DNA of 64,000 nucleotides from Metallyticus violacea (taxonomy: Eukaryota > Arthropoda > Insecta > Mantodea > Metallyticidae). Location of the stretch: contig CM060846.1 in NCBI GenBank assembly GCA_030762175.1, positions 186,798,041 to 186,862,040 on the forward strand, in the 5' to 3' direction. Positions 36,095-48,810 of the stretch are shown piece after piece. Made by a program: the position numbers and the translations under genes. Every line of letters starts with the position of its first letter. Position 1 is the first letter of the stretch. The notes beneath the pieces are model-generated. The model was given only the letters and a program-made list of their open reading frames with translations, ran no database searches and had not been told where the DNA came from.

Positions 36095-36275
36095 ACTAAA
36101 ATCAAAATCGAATGTAGTACTTATTCCATTCCATTGTTTTCTGCTAACGGGGAAAAAATTGCTAAAAATCAAAGTCGACTTTAGTACTTATTCCATTCCA
36201 TAGTTTTCTGCTAACGGGGGAAAAAATTGCTAAAAATCAAAGTCGACTTTAGTACTTATTCCATAGTTTTCTACT
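36095..36275. repeat. 68-base tandem repeat, about 2.6 units
   Basis: 'atcaaagtcgactttagtac' type units start near 36101, 36168 and 36236, each followed by 'ttattccattcca' and 'ttttctgctaacggg'. The last unit is truncated and altered. Confidence 0.85.
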
Positions 36276-37039
36276 ATAAGGCAAAATATTCGCGCTGAAA
36301 GCACTATAATTTTATAGAGTATATTACATTTGTTTTTAGATAAGCTGGTTGTGCGACATACAATAATTTTCATAAAAGTCTGAAATTTTAAATTTTAAGA
36401 AAATCCTAAGCAGAGGTTCTATCAGTTTCATAACAATTTATCTCTATAGGTCTCTATTGCTTCAGCCTTTATCCGTGAATTACATTCTCCGAACGGATGA
36501 CACATCATAAATAACGAAACATTTAGCATATGTATTTTCTTCCTATGAACTTCCTTATAGGATTTTTGATTGCATAGCAAATGTCATTTTTTATTTCACA
36601 GCGAATTAAAACGGTTAATGATATCATATAACAATATATTATTTACAATATTGCACGAGTAATAGTGAACGTTGTCGCGAGAGTTATTTGTAACCTGTCT
36701 GCATCTGAAACCAGCACGCTCTGGGTCAAGGTCGTGCCAGTCGTTTGTCATAATAACTGACAGTTCCCGTGCTGTTAGTTGTACGTGGAAATTCAGTCAT
36801 AATTAGCTGTTGCTAAAGCAGGCACTATTTCTGTCTTTGTGTTATGCGAGTTTAACTTAGTTTGGGACACAGAAATCAGTATAACCAGTGAGTCATTTAG
36901 CCGGTTCGCTCGACTGATTGTTAAAGGTATTGCAGCTTTTAGAGCCGGTTGTTGAATTTAAATTATAGATAATATTTTACACAAATGTAGAGCAATAGTT
37001 TTATACAAAGTTTGTGAACTTTTGCTATTGTAATGAACA

Positions 37040-37420
37040 TTCCAATATGTCGACTTCAGTGCAATCTTTAATCCCAGGTGCTATTTCCCATCCTCTATTG
37101 TCCGAGATCGTGCCACAGCCTACCGCAGCGCTCTCTGCTTACTTTACCTTCATCTTACGACTTCAGTGATAGAGGACAGTACTATAGTGGGCATATGACC
37201 AGCATACTGGGATCCTGCCAGTCGCCTATCTCGTGGCTATCTAGATCGAAGGACGCTACCTCTCTATCAGGCAGCTCCCCACTTATCCTCAGCAGATTGG
37301 GTGAACCCCTTTCCAAACCTTTCTAATTTAGCACAGTTTCTATGCAGGGGCTCCCGGTCAGCAGTTAGCAGCGCTAATCACTAGACCAAGGAGGCGGTCG
37401 GTAGACCCCCTTCTAGCTCA
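37040..37420 (-). repeat. GC-richer block with tRNA-like head (possible third SINE type)
   Basis: On the minus strand near 37405 the sequence reads 'ccttggtctagtgattagcg' and shortly after 'actgctgaccgggagcccc'. This resembles a tRNA D-arm/A-box and anticodon arm. The rest of the block is unlike SINE A or B. It may be another tRNA-derived repeat. Only one copy is visible here. Confidence 0.35.
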
Positions 37421-38159
37421 TTAATTGAATATGTATTTGGATAATCTGCAAGCAGTTTCAAACAGGGAAGCAAAAAAAAATGAAATGTTGTTTGTTGGGT
37501 AAGTAGCGTTTAATAACTGCTTCAGTTCGGATGCAGGAGTAATTAATTTATGAAATGAAGCTCCAAAGTGCAATATTTAGTTCTTTTCATTGGCGGTATT
37601 AGCGACACCGGTACCTAAGAAATGTTAAATGTACGATACGATGGCTGACGTTTCGGGAAGTGAAAAGTTGCATAAACATGTTGGTAAATTTCTAAACTAC
37701 TGTACATATACTAGCTGTAGAAGCATGTTGTATTGTAAGTTTTTTATTTGTATCAGATTATAACCTTATTTTAGATGTAAAATTATTATTACAATAAAGA
37801 AGGTCGCGGTAATTATTGGAGAGAACCGGTTGTTAAAAAATTATGACACTACCGAGTATTCTTTTTTTTTTTTTTTGAATAAATAACAAAAAGTGTATAT
37901 TTAAGATCTAACTGGAATAATTATGCTTTATTGTAAATGTAAATAAATGATATCAATAAATAAATTTGTGATTTGTATTTACAAAGCAAATACCGTATGA
38001 TCTTCTCAACAATGCGTATTTTTGCTATATTACAAACATTCTAAAAATATGTCTCGAAAACTTTCAGGAACGAAAAATTATTTTTGATAATGGATTCGCA
38101 TTCTTCCTTCACTCCCCTAATGATATTTCGTTAATTTTTGTGTTGTTTTGAGTGATTAT

Positions 38160-38416
38160 TTTAATGATGTTTAACGCCCGTTATTACTACTGAGGCACCA
38201 CGGGCGGTGGACACTGATGATACATAAAATGAAATGATATATTCGTAAGAATTTATTTAAGGAAGGAAACGTTCCAGTTTAAGTTAAGGGTACAGCCCCG
38301 ACATTTGCCGTTTATGAGAACTGAGGAAAACCTGGAGAAATCCTTAGTTAGGGAAGACGGTCCTGATGAAAATCGAACCTCTGGTCTCCCGCTCACGAGG
38401 CCACCCGTGGCCGTCT
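38160..38416 (-). repeat. SINE family A with internal deletion in the head
   Basis: Minus-strand copy. The tRNA-like head lacks the stretch between 'gctcacgag' and 'gccacccgtggc', removing part of the A-box arm. The rest of the body is complete. Confidence 0.85.
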
Positions 38417-38928
38417 ACTGAGTATAACTGAAGAATTTCTGAATTACATATTATTACAGGCTATTGGGGTGCCAGTGCTAGCGAGTTCCCGGAAATTATA
38501 TTATAAGGAATAACAAAACTCAAACTAAGCTTTTTATAAAGTAATGCTGCATAGTACGTTCTACATAAAATGTGCATTAGTAGAACTGTTAAATTTAATT
38601 TTGTGGAATTTAATTTTATTTGAAAATCACTATTCCCTAAAGATTGTCGTAAAACTTCAACAACAGATCAGGCCCAAAGTGTAAACTTTTCATTACCTGC
38701 CATAAAAAAATTAAGTTAATGAAGAAAGAAAACATTAATATAAATGAATGGAAATACACTCTAAGGAAGAGACTTAAGAGCAACGGGAAGAAGAATGAGA
38801 ACAGGAAAGGAAAACAAAGTAATGCAAACCCCAACCTAGCAAGGTGAAATGTGTTTTTTTATTATGTCGTAAAAGATAACTTAACTATGAGATCTGAAAT
38901 GCAAATTGTCTATTTAACAGAGACTTTT

Positions 38929-39205
38929 TTTATTTGAATGGTGTTTAACGCCGGTTTTAACTACTGAGGCACCACAAGTGGTGTACACTGATTATACATG
39001 AAATGATATATTGCGAAACGATTTTATTTTTCTGGAAGAAAACGTCCAGGTCTAAGTTCAGGTTGCCTCCCCGGAATTGTTCATTTATGAGGACTGAGAA
39101 CATCTGGATAAAGCCTCTGTGATGGAGGACAGTCCTGGTAGAAATTGAACCCAGACCTACCGCTGACAAATTTGCGCCCCTTAACGACCTCGGCCACCCG
39201 TGGCG
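38929..39205 (-). repeat. SINE family A
   Basis: Minus-strand copy ending in 'cggccacccgtggcg' at 39205. It is moderately diverged and slightly shorter than the family norm. Confidence 0.85.
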
Positions 39206-41508
39206 ATGAGGGGTAGAGTGTTGAGAGTAATGCAGGATCGTGGATTGGCGGTAGACCAATCGTGGGATAGGACAGCTTGGCTTTTAGGAATTACAGGCAA
39301 CTGCTGATAAGTGGAAATTTATGATAATGATGATGATGATGACGATGAAAATTATATAATTTTCTAAACCATTAAATTTCATTCGTGAAATTTTTATGGT
39401 AACGCAAATTTTGAAATGACATTAAATATGCCAGAGCTGGCCACTCACTTTCTCTTCGCTGGGTGGTACAAAAATTGCAAAGAACACTTGACACATTTTA
39501 ACAGTTTCGTAGCCTCCATTTCTTATGTTGTTAGTTGTATATGGCAGCAGGTAGACAAATCAATGACTTTTTATAATTAATTTATTGAGAAACTCTGCAT
39601 TTTGATTGGTTCAGTGGCACATCAGCTAGCGGGATTCCTGGTTAAATTGGATAGACGTTATCTTCATGTGGCAATATTTTATAGTTGTTATTCCAAAGTG
39701 GTTTTTATTGCCATAATGATAATTTGGAATTACCGTTGGAATATTTTGAAAGTGGTGATAGCTGCGAATATTTTAATTTGGTTCAAATTGGTAAACCCCA
39801 GTTCCTAACATTAGACTTAATATTAGTAAATTATTTGGCTTTGTTTTATTACTGATAGTTAAATTTACAACCTTACTGCTTTGTTGCTATTCAAAATTTA
39901 TTAGTGAAAGCGTTTATGTAAGTAATGGTGTAATGCTACTACTCTGGATAAAAAGGGATAACCTCTAGTTATTTGTATTAATCTTGATGATAGGAATCGG
40001 TTTACTGTTACTAATTTAGTTAGCCCTTGTTTTCTTTTAATTTAAAATTAACTACTGGACGGTTAGCTATAATTAATGATGAAATTCTACTTTGTGGTAT
40101 TTCCGGCACTCTAATTTTGAAATAAAATACATAATATTACAAATGACCTTCATATGATTTTCACAAAAATTAGAGTACCTACCTAGGCACAATCTCTGAG
40201 ATCCCTTTCCTAGTACGCTTACTTCTCAACATCCTGCCTTTGCAAAATTCATTTGGGGTATCAACAAAGGGATACTTTCGCACATCTTGTAAAGGTTGTG
40301 GATAAAACAATTATTTCATTTTTACTTTAATTTGGAATTTGGAATACTCAGTACAGATACAAAGTTGGTAGGGAATTGCTCGTCAAACTTGCATTGAGCC
40401 TAAACAAATTCAATTTAAATTACTTTTCACCACATGAAGGCAGAACAAGCTTACACTTTTCTGAAAAGATATATTGAAAGCTTAATTCTAATTACAACTA
40501 TATGGTACTACGCAAAGACATGCAATAAGTTCTCTTTTGTTCAAATTTGACAAATTTTTTTTATTTTTACAAAGTACTCTTTTACAATATGATTTGATGT
40601 AATGTAACATGAATATCGCTGTTTCTGCAGATCATCTTTTAGCAATACCCTTATTCTATATATAAATGTTATTTTGATTATTTCCCATTATTATTTATGA
40701 AATGCTCACTGTCCCGATATGAGCCTGTGGGTTTGATTGTTCTCCACATTGAAAATACCACTGAACGGACAGAATTTTCACACTAGACACGCCATTCTGG
40801 AAGCAGTAGGGTACTCCTTCTCAGACAAACAAAACCGGCTTTCTATGGGTGTCAAGCGCTTTCAGAAGGGTGACAACGGATGAATTACACTGAAGAAATG
40901 CAAAGCTCTTCAGGTTTTAGAATAAATGGTTTGCTACTTTTTAATAAGCTGCATTTACTTTCTTTGTAGTCCTCCTAGATTCTCCCTCTTCTTTGTAAGT
41001 GACATTTGGATAACACAATATATTCGTCGAGGAAAAACGACAAATTGTTTACTAATTTTGAAGCTATTAACTAAGAATTTTAGTAACCTCCTGTGTGAAT
41101 ATTCGCAATATTCTTTGAATTGACTAATGCGGTATACGAAACGTTAAATATCTTGAGAAAATGAATATTGTGGAATAAGATTTATAAGGAAAACGAAAGA
41201 AAATATTTAGAGTAATTTGACCGCAGATTTTAATATTGCTCAGTTTGATTTAACTGATCATTTTTGCTACCATTTTAGTACATTTTCTCGTATAAATTTC
41301 TATAATATAATTACAATTGCAACTTGAAAGAATAATCATTGAACTTAAAGAAATAAAAGTACAAGAGATATCTATTTGAACACATTAATTATCTTCATGT
41401 TACAAGTTTAAGAATGGCAGAAAAAAGTGAATATCAATAAAACAAATTAAAATACGTAGTGCAGTAATGCAACTACATACTGACATAGAAAAAAAAAATA
41501 AAACTCAC

Positions 41509-41653
41509 CTGTCATTCTGGGGAAGAGGGAAGCCATCTAGTCGCCAGTAGATTTGCGGCGTTGGTTGACCTGCAGCTATGCACTTGAGTGATACATCGGG
41601 CCCAGGTTGAAGAGTTTGCTCAATAAAACGATACATTAACTGTGGCCTTGAAG
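41509..41653 (-). CDS. Dscam2: Dscam2-like exon: N-terminal half of Ig5
   Basis: Encodes the first half of Ig5 of the same receptor. Seen: 'FIEQTLQPGPDVSLKC' with the first disulfide cysteine, then 'GQPTPQIYWRLDGFPLP' with the core tryptophan, ending 'QND' plus two bases. This is a hallmark stretch of insect Dscam Ig5. The acceptor is ctgttacag, phase 1. The donor AG|gtgagt is strong and leaves two bases that complete an arginine codon with the first base of the exon at 29896. Length is 145 bases (2 + 47 codons + 2). The flanking introns are about 13.9 kb upstream and 11.6 kb downstream, both full of mobile element debris. No frame damage is seen, so the exon appears functional. Confidence 0.9.
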
Positions 41654-42007
41654 CTGTAACAGATATAAAGTTGTTTATAGTGGAATTTTTGGATGGAAAA
41701 ATTATGGTTAAAAGAGGCAAAGATAGCATGCTTTTCTCATGAAGTTCTTAATATTACAGGTAGGAAATTATTTCCTTACAAAATATCTTATAGCTTATGG
41801 TCTGCATTGTTCTTTAGAGTTTATGCCAATAGAGGCTTTCGGTAAATGCATGCTTGATCAATAAATTGTTTTATCACTTTTAAATATCTTAGAAATTGCG
41901 ACAATCTGCAATGTAATTCTACGATGTTTCATTACAGCATTTGCGAAAATTGCTTTAAAACTTTAGAACTATGATCTGAATCATATGTGCGCTTCGGTCT
42001 GGCAGAA

Positions 42008-42600
42008 GGTGCTGCATACTGGAACAATCCAATCCTCAATGTCGTATAGGTAGCGGCTTGTAGTTAGTTTGAAGGAGGTTTTATCAGGGAGAGGTAGCAT
42101 GTTCGTGTGTTATTTGGTGCATTCATTGAGTTTAAATTGTAAATCAGTTTTCGTTAGTTGTGCCACAACATAAATATAATCTTGAAAAAAGAGTTTTTTG
42201 TGCATTATATAAGTGAAAACGGATTCTTGCAAGGGCGATTTGCAAGAAAATACCCTGACAATCGTGTTCCAGGTAGAAAAGCTGTTCAGAAGCCTGTTAA
42301 AATGATAAAAGAGACAGGATAACAAAATGGCAAGAAACGTGTTCCGAATCGCCGTATCTTTATGGAAGGAAATTTTTGAAGTCATTTTCTACGCAGATAT
42401 TACCGCTGAGGGACATTATTTTCTACACAGGCTAATGATTATTATCAGTTTTAAGGAGTATTATTTTATTATTACAGTAAAAATATAACCACTGAAATAA
42501 AATTACTAACGTTAAGCACGTCGATTTTATATCCCTTTTTCCGGTTGTGGTGGTTGCACTTTACCAGACGTCCTGTAACTCAATGTATTAGCTAGAATGG
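42008..42600 (+). mobile_element. Tc/mariner-superfamily HTH-type transposon fragment (copy 2)
   Basis: Homologous to 23965-24640. In one frame near 42215-42320 it encodes 'GRFARKYPDNRVPGRKAVQK' followed by 'PVKMIKETG', a clearer form of the insect transposase helix-turn-helix (ARKFP...PsrxtIxRlvkkxxETG). The shared 3' end near 42540 reads 'ttccggttgtggtggttgca'. The catalytic domain has been lost. Confidence 0.6.
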
Positions 42601-42695
42601 AAAGTAGCGTGGTAAAGAAAGTAACCTAACGTGAAAGCTACCTAACTCCCTTACTGAAACTTTCCTTCTGAAAAATAACCACATTCAAAAAAGAA

Positions 42696-42747
42696 CATCG
42701 CCTGTGGTGCCTCAACAGTAAAAACGGGCATTAAACGCCGTTAAAAA
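42696..42747 (+). repeat. SINE family A, 3' fragment
   Basis: Only the last part of SINE A ('cgcctgtggtgcctc' to 'cgggcattaaacgccg'). A 5'-truncated insertion is likely. Confidence 0.7.
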
Positions 42748-45059
42748 AAATAATTTAATTCAATGATCTTGTATTATCGTATCTTTTAGCTTTTCAAAAC
42801 TGAAATATGTTGAGACTACAGGATTTGTATTAAACTTTAATTCGTTCTGAGAGTCGTGTCCTTGCAATTATGCATAAAATGGCCCGACAAAATTTCTGTA
42901 ATCGTCGCACAAACGTTTCTACGCTTCTTTGGCGCTAACAGTCAGCAATATTTTATTTATAAAATGCCAAAGAAGCTTACCTCAACGGATAATCGAACTT
43001 GGATCCGCCTGTTGCTGAGAAAAGTGGTGTACTTAGAGACATAGCATAAGCAGGGAAGGAATCTGCAGCTTTCCATAGGTTCTGGAAATTCCAGAGCACG
43101 TGCAATGGGGCAAAGCCCATGGTCAATGTAAGATGAAACAGACCTAGGAACGGAATTGCGTCGCGGTAGAAGGAGTAGGACGCCCTGGGCAAATGCGCAT
43201 AGAACCAATTACAGAGATGAGGCAGGACTACCCATTTGTCACTAAACAATTTCGTAATCTGTCTCCAAAGCCACCAGTTCTCGATTTCACGGAGCGAGAA
43301 AATTATCCAAGGAACATTTTATTTTTATAGTTGCAAGGGATAATAATAAGGAACAGGAATAACCGTAAGCTTCAGAACAAATCCTATGAGCAACTCTTCC
43401 AAAGCTAATGTTTAATTTAACTCTTACAACTTACCGAAATGTAAAGATAAACTCCTATCTAGGGCACTGAAGGTTAGATTGTGTTTAAAATAATAATGAA
43501 GGATCACATGAAAAGTCTAATAGGATTAAAATGAAACATAATAATTTGCAAAACTTTAAATCGTTGGTTAGAACACGTGAGGTTTGTTGCAACAGTGAAT
43601 GATTCAAGGACAGAGAGAAAATGAATGAACCCAGACCCAGATTAAGATGGAAAGCGACGTTGAAACACTCTTTTATGAGAAGGGCATTAAGCAATTGGAA
43701 AAGAAGATTGACATTCGCAAGATCATTTCTGTTCAAGGGCGAATTTAAATTTGTCGAACAATTTTCATTATAGGAAATCAGCAATCAAATAACATTTTAA
43801 CACGAACATAAAACATTATTGAAATCTAAGACATTGTTGTTTTATTCGTGGTTATATGCGCAGTAGACTAGCATTTGATAAAATTCTGATTAAAACTTTA
43901 TTAATGATAGAAATAAAATGATTGCAAAGAATATTTTTAGAAACGGTTAAATTATAAAGCTACCTAAAAAGGTTCTCATGATTAATAGTTGAAACAAACT
44001 CTCTACATACCTTACTTACTAAATGGGGCTTTTATTCTTGAGCATTTATTTAGCCTTTAAAGTCTATATTTGCCCGTTACTACCAACAATATTTTATCTT
44101 GTTCTTGAACGGTTTTTGTGTTATTTTCTTTTTTTGTTGTTTCCAATTCTTCGACTGTGTAGCCTTTGCGTGCTTGTAATAATTCATCTTATCCCAAGTT
44201 GGTTATTTTTTGCATTATTTTGTAGCTTGTAGCAAATCAAATGATTCTACTTATACATTTGGAGCCTTTGCTCTCCGTTTATCCCATTATATATTTTAAC
44301 ATTTCTGTGTTGTAGCCGTTGTCAAAAATTATTCACCATAGTGTCCTACTAATCAGATGCCAAGTTTTATTACTGTTTTTTCAGGTTTTGAAAACCATGT
44401 TTGTTTATTGGTGCATCTTAGCCCATCGTATTTAGCAGTAATTGGAAAGTTTATACCAGAACTTTCATTTGTTTATCCGGAGTATATTTCTGACTACAAC
44501 ATCTTATACTCCTTTGCTATTGTATTTTATGTATAAGAAATTATTCTGGTCTCTGATTTGCTGTAATAGCCCATCTCAGGATATTCCCAATTTTATGTGA
44601 AACAAAATCTGTAGATTTTTGAGAATAAAATCTCATGGTTTGCTTCTGCTTAAAATATTTTACAGAAACTAGAGAAAGCTATGAAGGAAACTGGAAAGAA
44701 GTAAGCTATTCTGTAATTTTGATCAAAAGGAGAAACAAATTATCTTCTGAAAAACTTGAGTACTTCCATCATGTGTACCCTAAGATTTGATCCTATTTTC
44801 AGATGTGTATTCAGTTGCGATATAATATTTTAAGATAGCTCTCTGAGGTGAATGCAAAAGTCCATCTCTGTACTGAAACCAACAGTAGGACATTAACTTT
44901 ACTTTCGAGAGGTAAAATTGAAAACGAACAGATTGCAATTAATTTATTCACTGTAAGTGGGCTTCAGCGCAATGATAGCGATACACTTACATAACAATAA
45001 AAAATATAAAATACACAATATTAAACGACAAAAGAATGCAAAGACAGCACTGAGATGCT

Positions 45060-45550
45060 GTCACTAACACTTCTTTTAAATTTGCTCAGAAAAAGGTTAC
45101 TGCAGGCAAGTTATTCCAACCATTTGCTGTCTTAAAAATGCCCACCCTCATTCTTTGTTGCCTACATTTCATTTTGAAAATATGGTAGTTTCTATTATAA
45201 GGTGGTTTGTCTAGGTGGTCTTTGATGTCTGTCCACGTTTTTTGTCCTGTATATGCTCTAATACAAACCTGACTTTTATACGTCTGTTTTCCAATAGTTC
45301 TCAGCTTAGTGCTTTAGCATTTTTGTCCCGATGCCCTCTTCTTCCTTTAACAACGTTTTCAGTCCTTTGCTGAATTTTCTCTAGTAATCTAATTTGATGT
45401 GCCTTATAGGAATGCCAACAAGCAGCTCCATATCCATTAAAGGTAGTACTGATTGAGATACGATTTGGGACTTGCGATTTAAGAATTCTAATAATAAAAC
45501 TCAGCCATATCCATTCTATTGCCTTAACATAAACATCTTGTTCCTCCAAT
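45060..45550 (-). mobile_element. LINE reverse transcriptase C-terminal fragment
   Basis: Minus-strand frame from 45549 includes 'YGAACWHSYKAHQIRLLEKI' then 'QQRTENVVKGR'. This is the conserved post-RT region 'LEYGAACWDPYxxxxixxLdrvQ' of insect LINEs. Shifted frames continue with 'AYTGQKTWTDIKDHL', 'QQRMRVGIFKTANGWNNLPA' and 'TFSEQI', the usual end of these proteins. Truncated and frameshifted. Confidence 0.65.
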
Positions 45551-47969
45551 TGAACGTTTCGAACTTAAATATATACCCAAGTGTTTGTAGAAGAGTTTCC
45601 GTGGAATTAACACCGTATTTAGCTAATAACTAAGAGCAATTTCCTCTTGAATAATTCTCGGGTGCGTGTGTAAAGAGAGGTAACTCCAAAATTGTGGAAA
45701 ATGAGATACCTAGTCAGGAATGATGGGGAATTCATTCTCGATCGGTGTGAGTAAAGAAGTTTCTCGTATCGTCTGTAGTCGTGGGATAATATCGGCAGCG
45801 TATTATGGGGAAAAAATCATTTTTCTTAATTTACGGTGCGTAAGGAGGTATAGGTTCATTCGCAATTGAGATTTCTCTCTTTATATTAGTTTCATAGAGG
45901 AACGGGAAATGCGCTCGGAGTTAGGCCTGTTTTCTCACTACTGCAAGCCAAATGATTAAGCACGCTTTTTGATGAACCCAGTAACAATTTCTGGGACTTC
46001 AGCAGTAATAATCCGTTGGCGGGAGTTCCAACTGACGGGAATGTCAGATATTTGCTGTCCCATGACATCAGTTGCCATTTTATTGCTGCAAATTTGCGTT
46101 GTGCTGCTAATGTATTACTCAGTGCAGGCAAATATATGTTTTTCTCTAGAGGTAGAAGAATGATGATGGCATTAGTTAATAAATAATACACGGAATCAGT
46201 TATGGAAATATAATTATTTTTACGCTATAGAATAATATTATAGCGTAAATTCATTACTAATTTGAGACAATAACTATAATAAAGTTGTTGCGATTTTTAG
46301 TAACAAGAGTACCTAATACATTTAGTTAGTATTAATTGCAAATGCAATATGTTTGAAAATTCGGTGCAGTATATTATATGCTATGCGCTCATTCTTATTT
46401 CAGATTCTAGCGATACTACAACATTAACAAATAACCTGTTGCAAACTTGGGAAAATTCAGATGAATGCATTCTAGATCCAGATTATGCCCCAAATACAGA
46501 TCCTGATTGTGAGGATGACATTAGTCCTCCAATGAAGAAATCCAAATTTGAGTTTTCCAGAATGCTTAATAATGAATCTGAAATAAGAAGTGACACAATG
46601 TCACTTACGCATGGAAAGGAACATGGTACTAAAGGTTAAAAATTGTAGAAACATACTGAAAGTGTTGCAAATGGGGAACCGCCGATTACTGGAACAGAAG
46701 CAGGATGTAATAACGGTAAAAATGCAAAGACTTAGAAGTAGTAGGGGAAACCCAAAAGTTTAAGGTTTAAAAGGAGATCAAGAAAAACTAGGGACGAAAG
46801 GAAGACGGAAGGCGGCGTGTACTGCACGAAATACGGGAATGAAATTTCTGAGAGAAAAATGAAACCACTACAGTCTTGCAGATTGAAGTGCTTAGATAGG
46901 TTTCATGATAAAGAAAAACAAAAACTTATTTTTAATGAATGCCTGTGGGAGAATGCAATCGTTGACCGTCTTACGTTGCAGGATTGATTAAAATGATCCA
47001 TGTAAAAGAATCTAGAGCAAAATAACAAGTTCCAAATGAACAATACTTTAGACAAAAGGCTGTTAGTTATAGCTTAGAAGCAAATGGTGAAAAAGAGGCA
47101 TATTTACAATGTGTGTTTTTATAATACATTATGTGTATCTAACAGGTTTATTCATTCCATAATCAAGAAAAAAAAAAGAGCAAGTGAAGCTGGAATTTCA
47201 CAGAAAACCAAAGAGGGAAACATGAACCTCCGCAGAAAATTCTCTTAAATAAAATTGAAGAGACTGGTAAGCACCTACTATCTATACTATACCATGGTAT
47301 GAAAGTCACTACGCTCGTAAGGACTCTCAAAGAAGCATTTATCACATTTTGTTACCTTAGTACAGTTATATGATGAATATGTTAGGAACCGTTCCGAAAG
47401 TGTACGAAGTGTACGAAAACACATTTCATGATTTACTACGACTTGCTATAAAGAAACCAAAGGCTGATTCTTGCTGTACATGGGACAAGCTTAATTTGCA
47501 GATTAGTGTGGCATAGAACAAAGAGGAATTACCAGTTCTGCTGTAGGAACCTCACCATCAAGCTGACCTTACTTATTCTGCTTAGTCAGCTGATAAGGAA
47601 ACGTTTAAACATGCTCGGAGAAGAAAACAATAACTTTCGATCTGTAGCAGGGTTTACCTACACCAGTTGTTACCAATACCGTGACATTTTATAAACGTAA
47701 ACTTTGAACGTACAACTTGACTATATACGACTGCGACAAGAGCCAAGCACACTGTTTTATGTGGAATGAGGCTTTGGCCGGGGCTAATGACAATGGGCCA
47801 TGTTTACATAAATATCTAACAGGTCTTGGGCAATTAGTAAAATTCCTAACTATGTACTCAGACACATGTGCAAACCAAAACAAAAAACACATATTATCAT
47901 GAGTATGGCAGCACTTAAAGATTCACAACTAGAAACAATAGATCACAAATTTCTTCTGCCCGGACATAC

Positions 47970-48043
47970 TCATATGGAAAGTTTTTCTTTTTTATTTAAG
48001 GACAATCTTTAACATCTCAGGTCATCAGCGTCATATGGAAAGT
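47970..48043 (-). repeat. 48-base SINE B tail with 13-base target duplication
   Basis: Only the 3'-most part of SINE B (47983-48030, plus strand 'aacatctcaggtcatcagcg') flanked by perfect 'tcatatggaaagt' at 47970-47982 and 48031-48043. It is a genuine but severely 5'-truncated retroposition into the broken gene. Confidence 0.88.
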
Positions 48044-48375
48044 GATGCTGACCACAGTGTAGTAAAGAGTCGGCTTTGTAACGAAAGCGTGGTAATGTAA
48101 GGAATCGTAACGTTGACAAGATATAATAAGAACACGATATAGTGTAAGAGCACGCTGTATATACTAGTAAGTGAAACATACTGTATAAACCCAAACCTAG
48201 TAAGATATAGATATCATAAATATTAAGGATGACTTGCCTTGCCACATTGTGCATCCCCATAGGTGACGTGACTTGAAAGGGTCCTCAGAGAAACACTTAC
48301 ATAACAAAAAGCAACCCCCTTTTCCACTCATTTAAAACATTATGTCTACATGTGCATGTTATAGATAGACAGAAG

Positions 48376-48810
48376 TGTTATGCTGATGAAGTATTGCTTT
48401 GTTTTAAGCTTAGTAAACCCAAACCATGAACCTCTTAGAACATAAGATGTCAGGACCTGGTGACTGTTGATTTCATGGTGGGAAGTGTTTAACAATAACT
48501 CTAATGTCTAGAATAGGCGATTACTACCCCTTCTTTGGTATTACAAATGTATAAAAGGTCCCTGAATTTATTCAGAGACAGGAGAGAAGCCTTGGTGCTT
48601 GGAAAATCCCCGTCCAACCTTATAAGAAAACTCTTTAATAAATACTTATACTTTTAACAGAGTTGGTTGAGTTGTTCACCTTTCGTCTGAAAACACCTCG
48701 TCTTTCCTGGAGGAATCGACATAGCTCGATTCCCCGAAGTGACGCCTATTATCCTTATATACCATCCCTTTTCGTCTTAGACATCGAAATCGAATAGGGA
48801 AATTGTAACA
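48376..48810 (+). mobile_element. Possible solo LTR
   Basis: Starts 'tgttatgctg' and ends 'attgtaaca', giving TGTTA...TAACA ends. Inside are a TATA-like 'gtataaaag' (48550) and 'aataaa' (about 48638), in the order expected for U3-R-U5. No matching target duplication was found directly outside these ends, and no retroelement body is attached. Confidence 0.35.

Larger units (their letters stand above)
29897..41508 (-). other. Intron within Ig5 (11.6 kb)
   Basis: Contains six SINE A copies or pieces, two mariner remnants, long AGT and GAA/AAT repeats, a 68-base tandem repeat and a GC-richer tRNA-like block near 37.1-37.4 kb. The stretch 30060-30539 is GC-richer than its surroundings and looks like an insertion of unknown kind. 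Nothing is recognised in 30860-31560, 37440-38150 and 39210-41500 beyond a short GAT run near 39325-39350. Confidence 0.6.

Noticed and set aside
44023..44232. Hydrophobic 69-codon open frame resembling a membrane protein
   Set aside because: T-rich intron sequence gives hydrophobic translations by composition; no family resemblance.
46219..46249. Perfect 11-base inverted repeat around 'tttacgctata'
   Set aside because: Short hairpins like this are expected by chance in AT-rich DNA; no terminator or regulatory role is likely in an intron.
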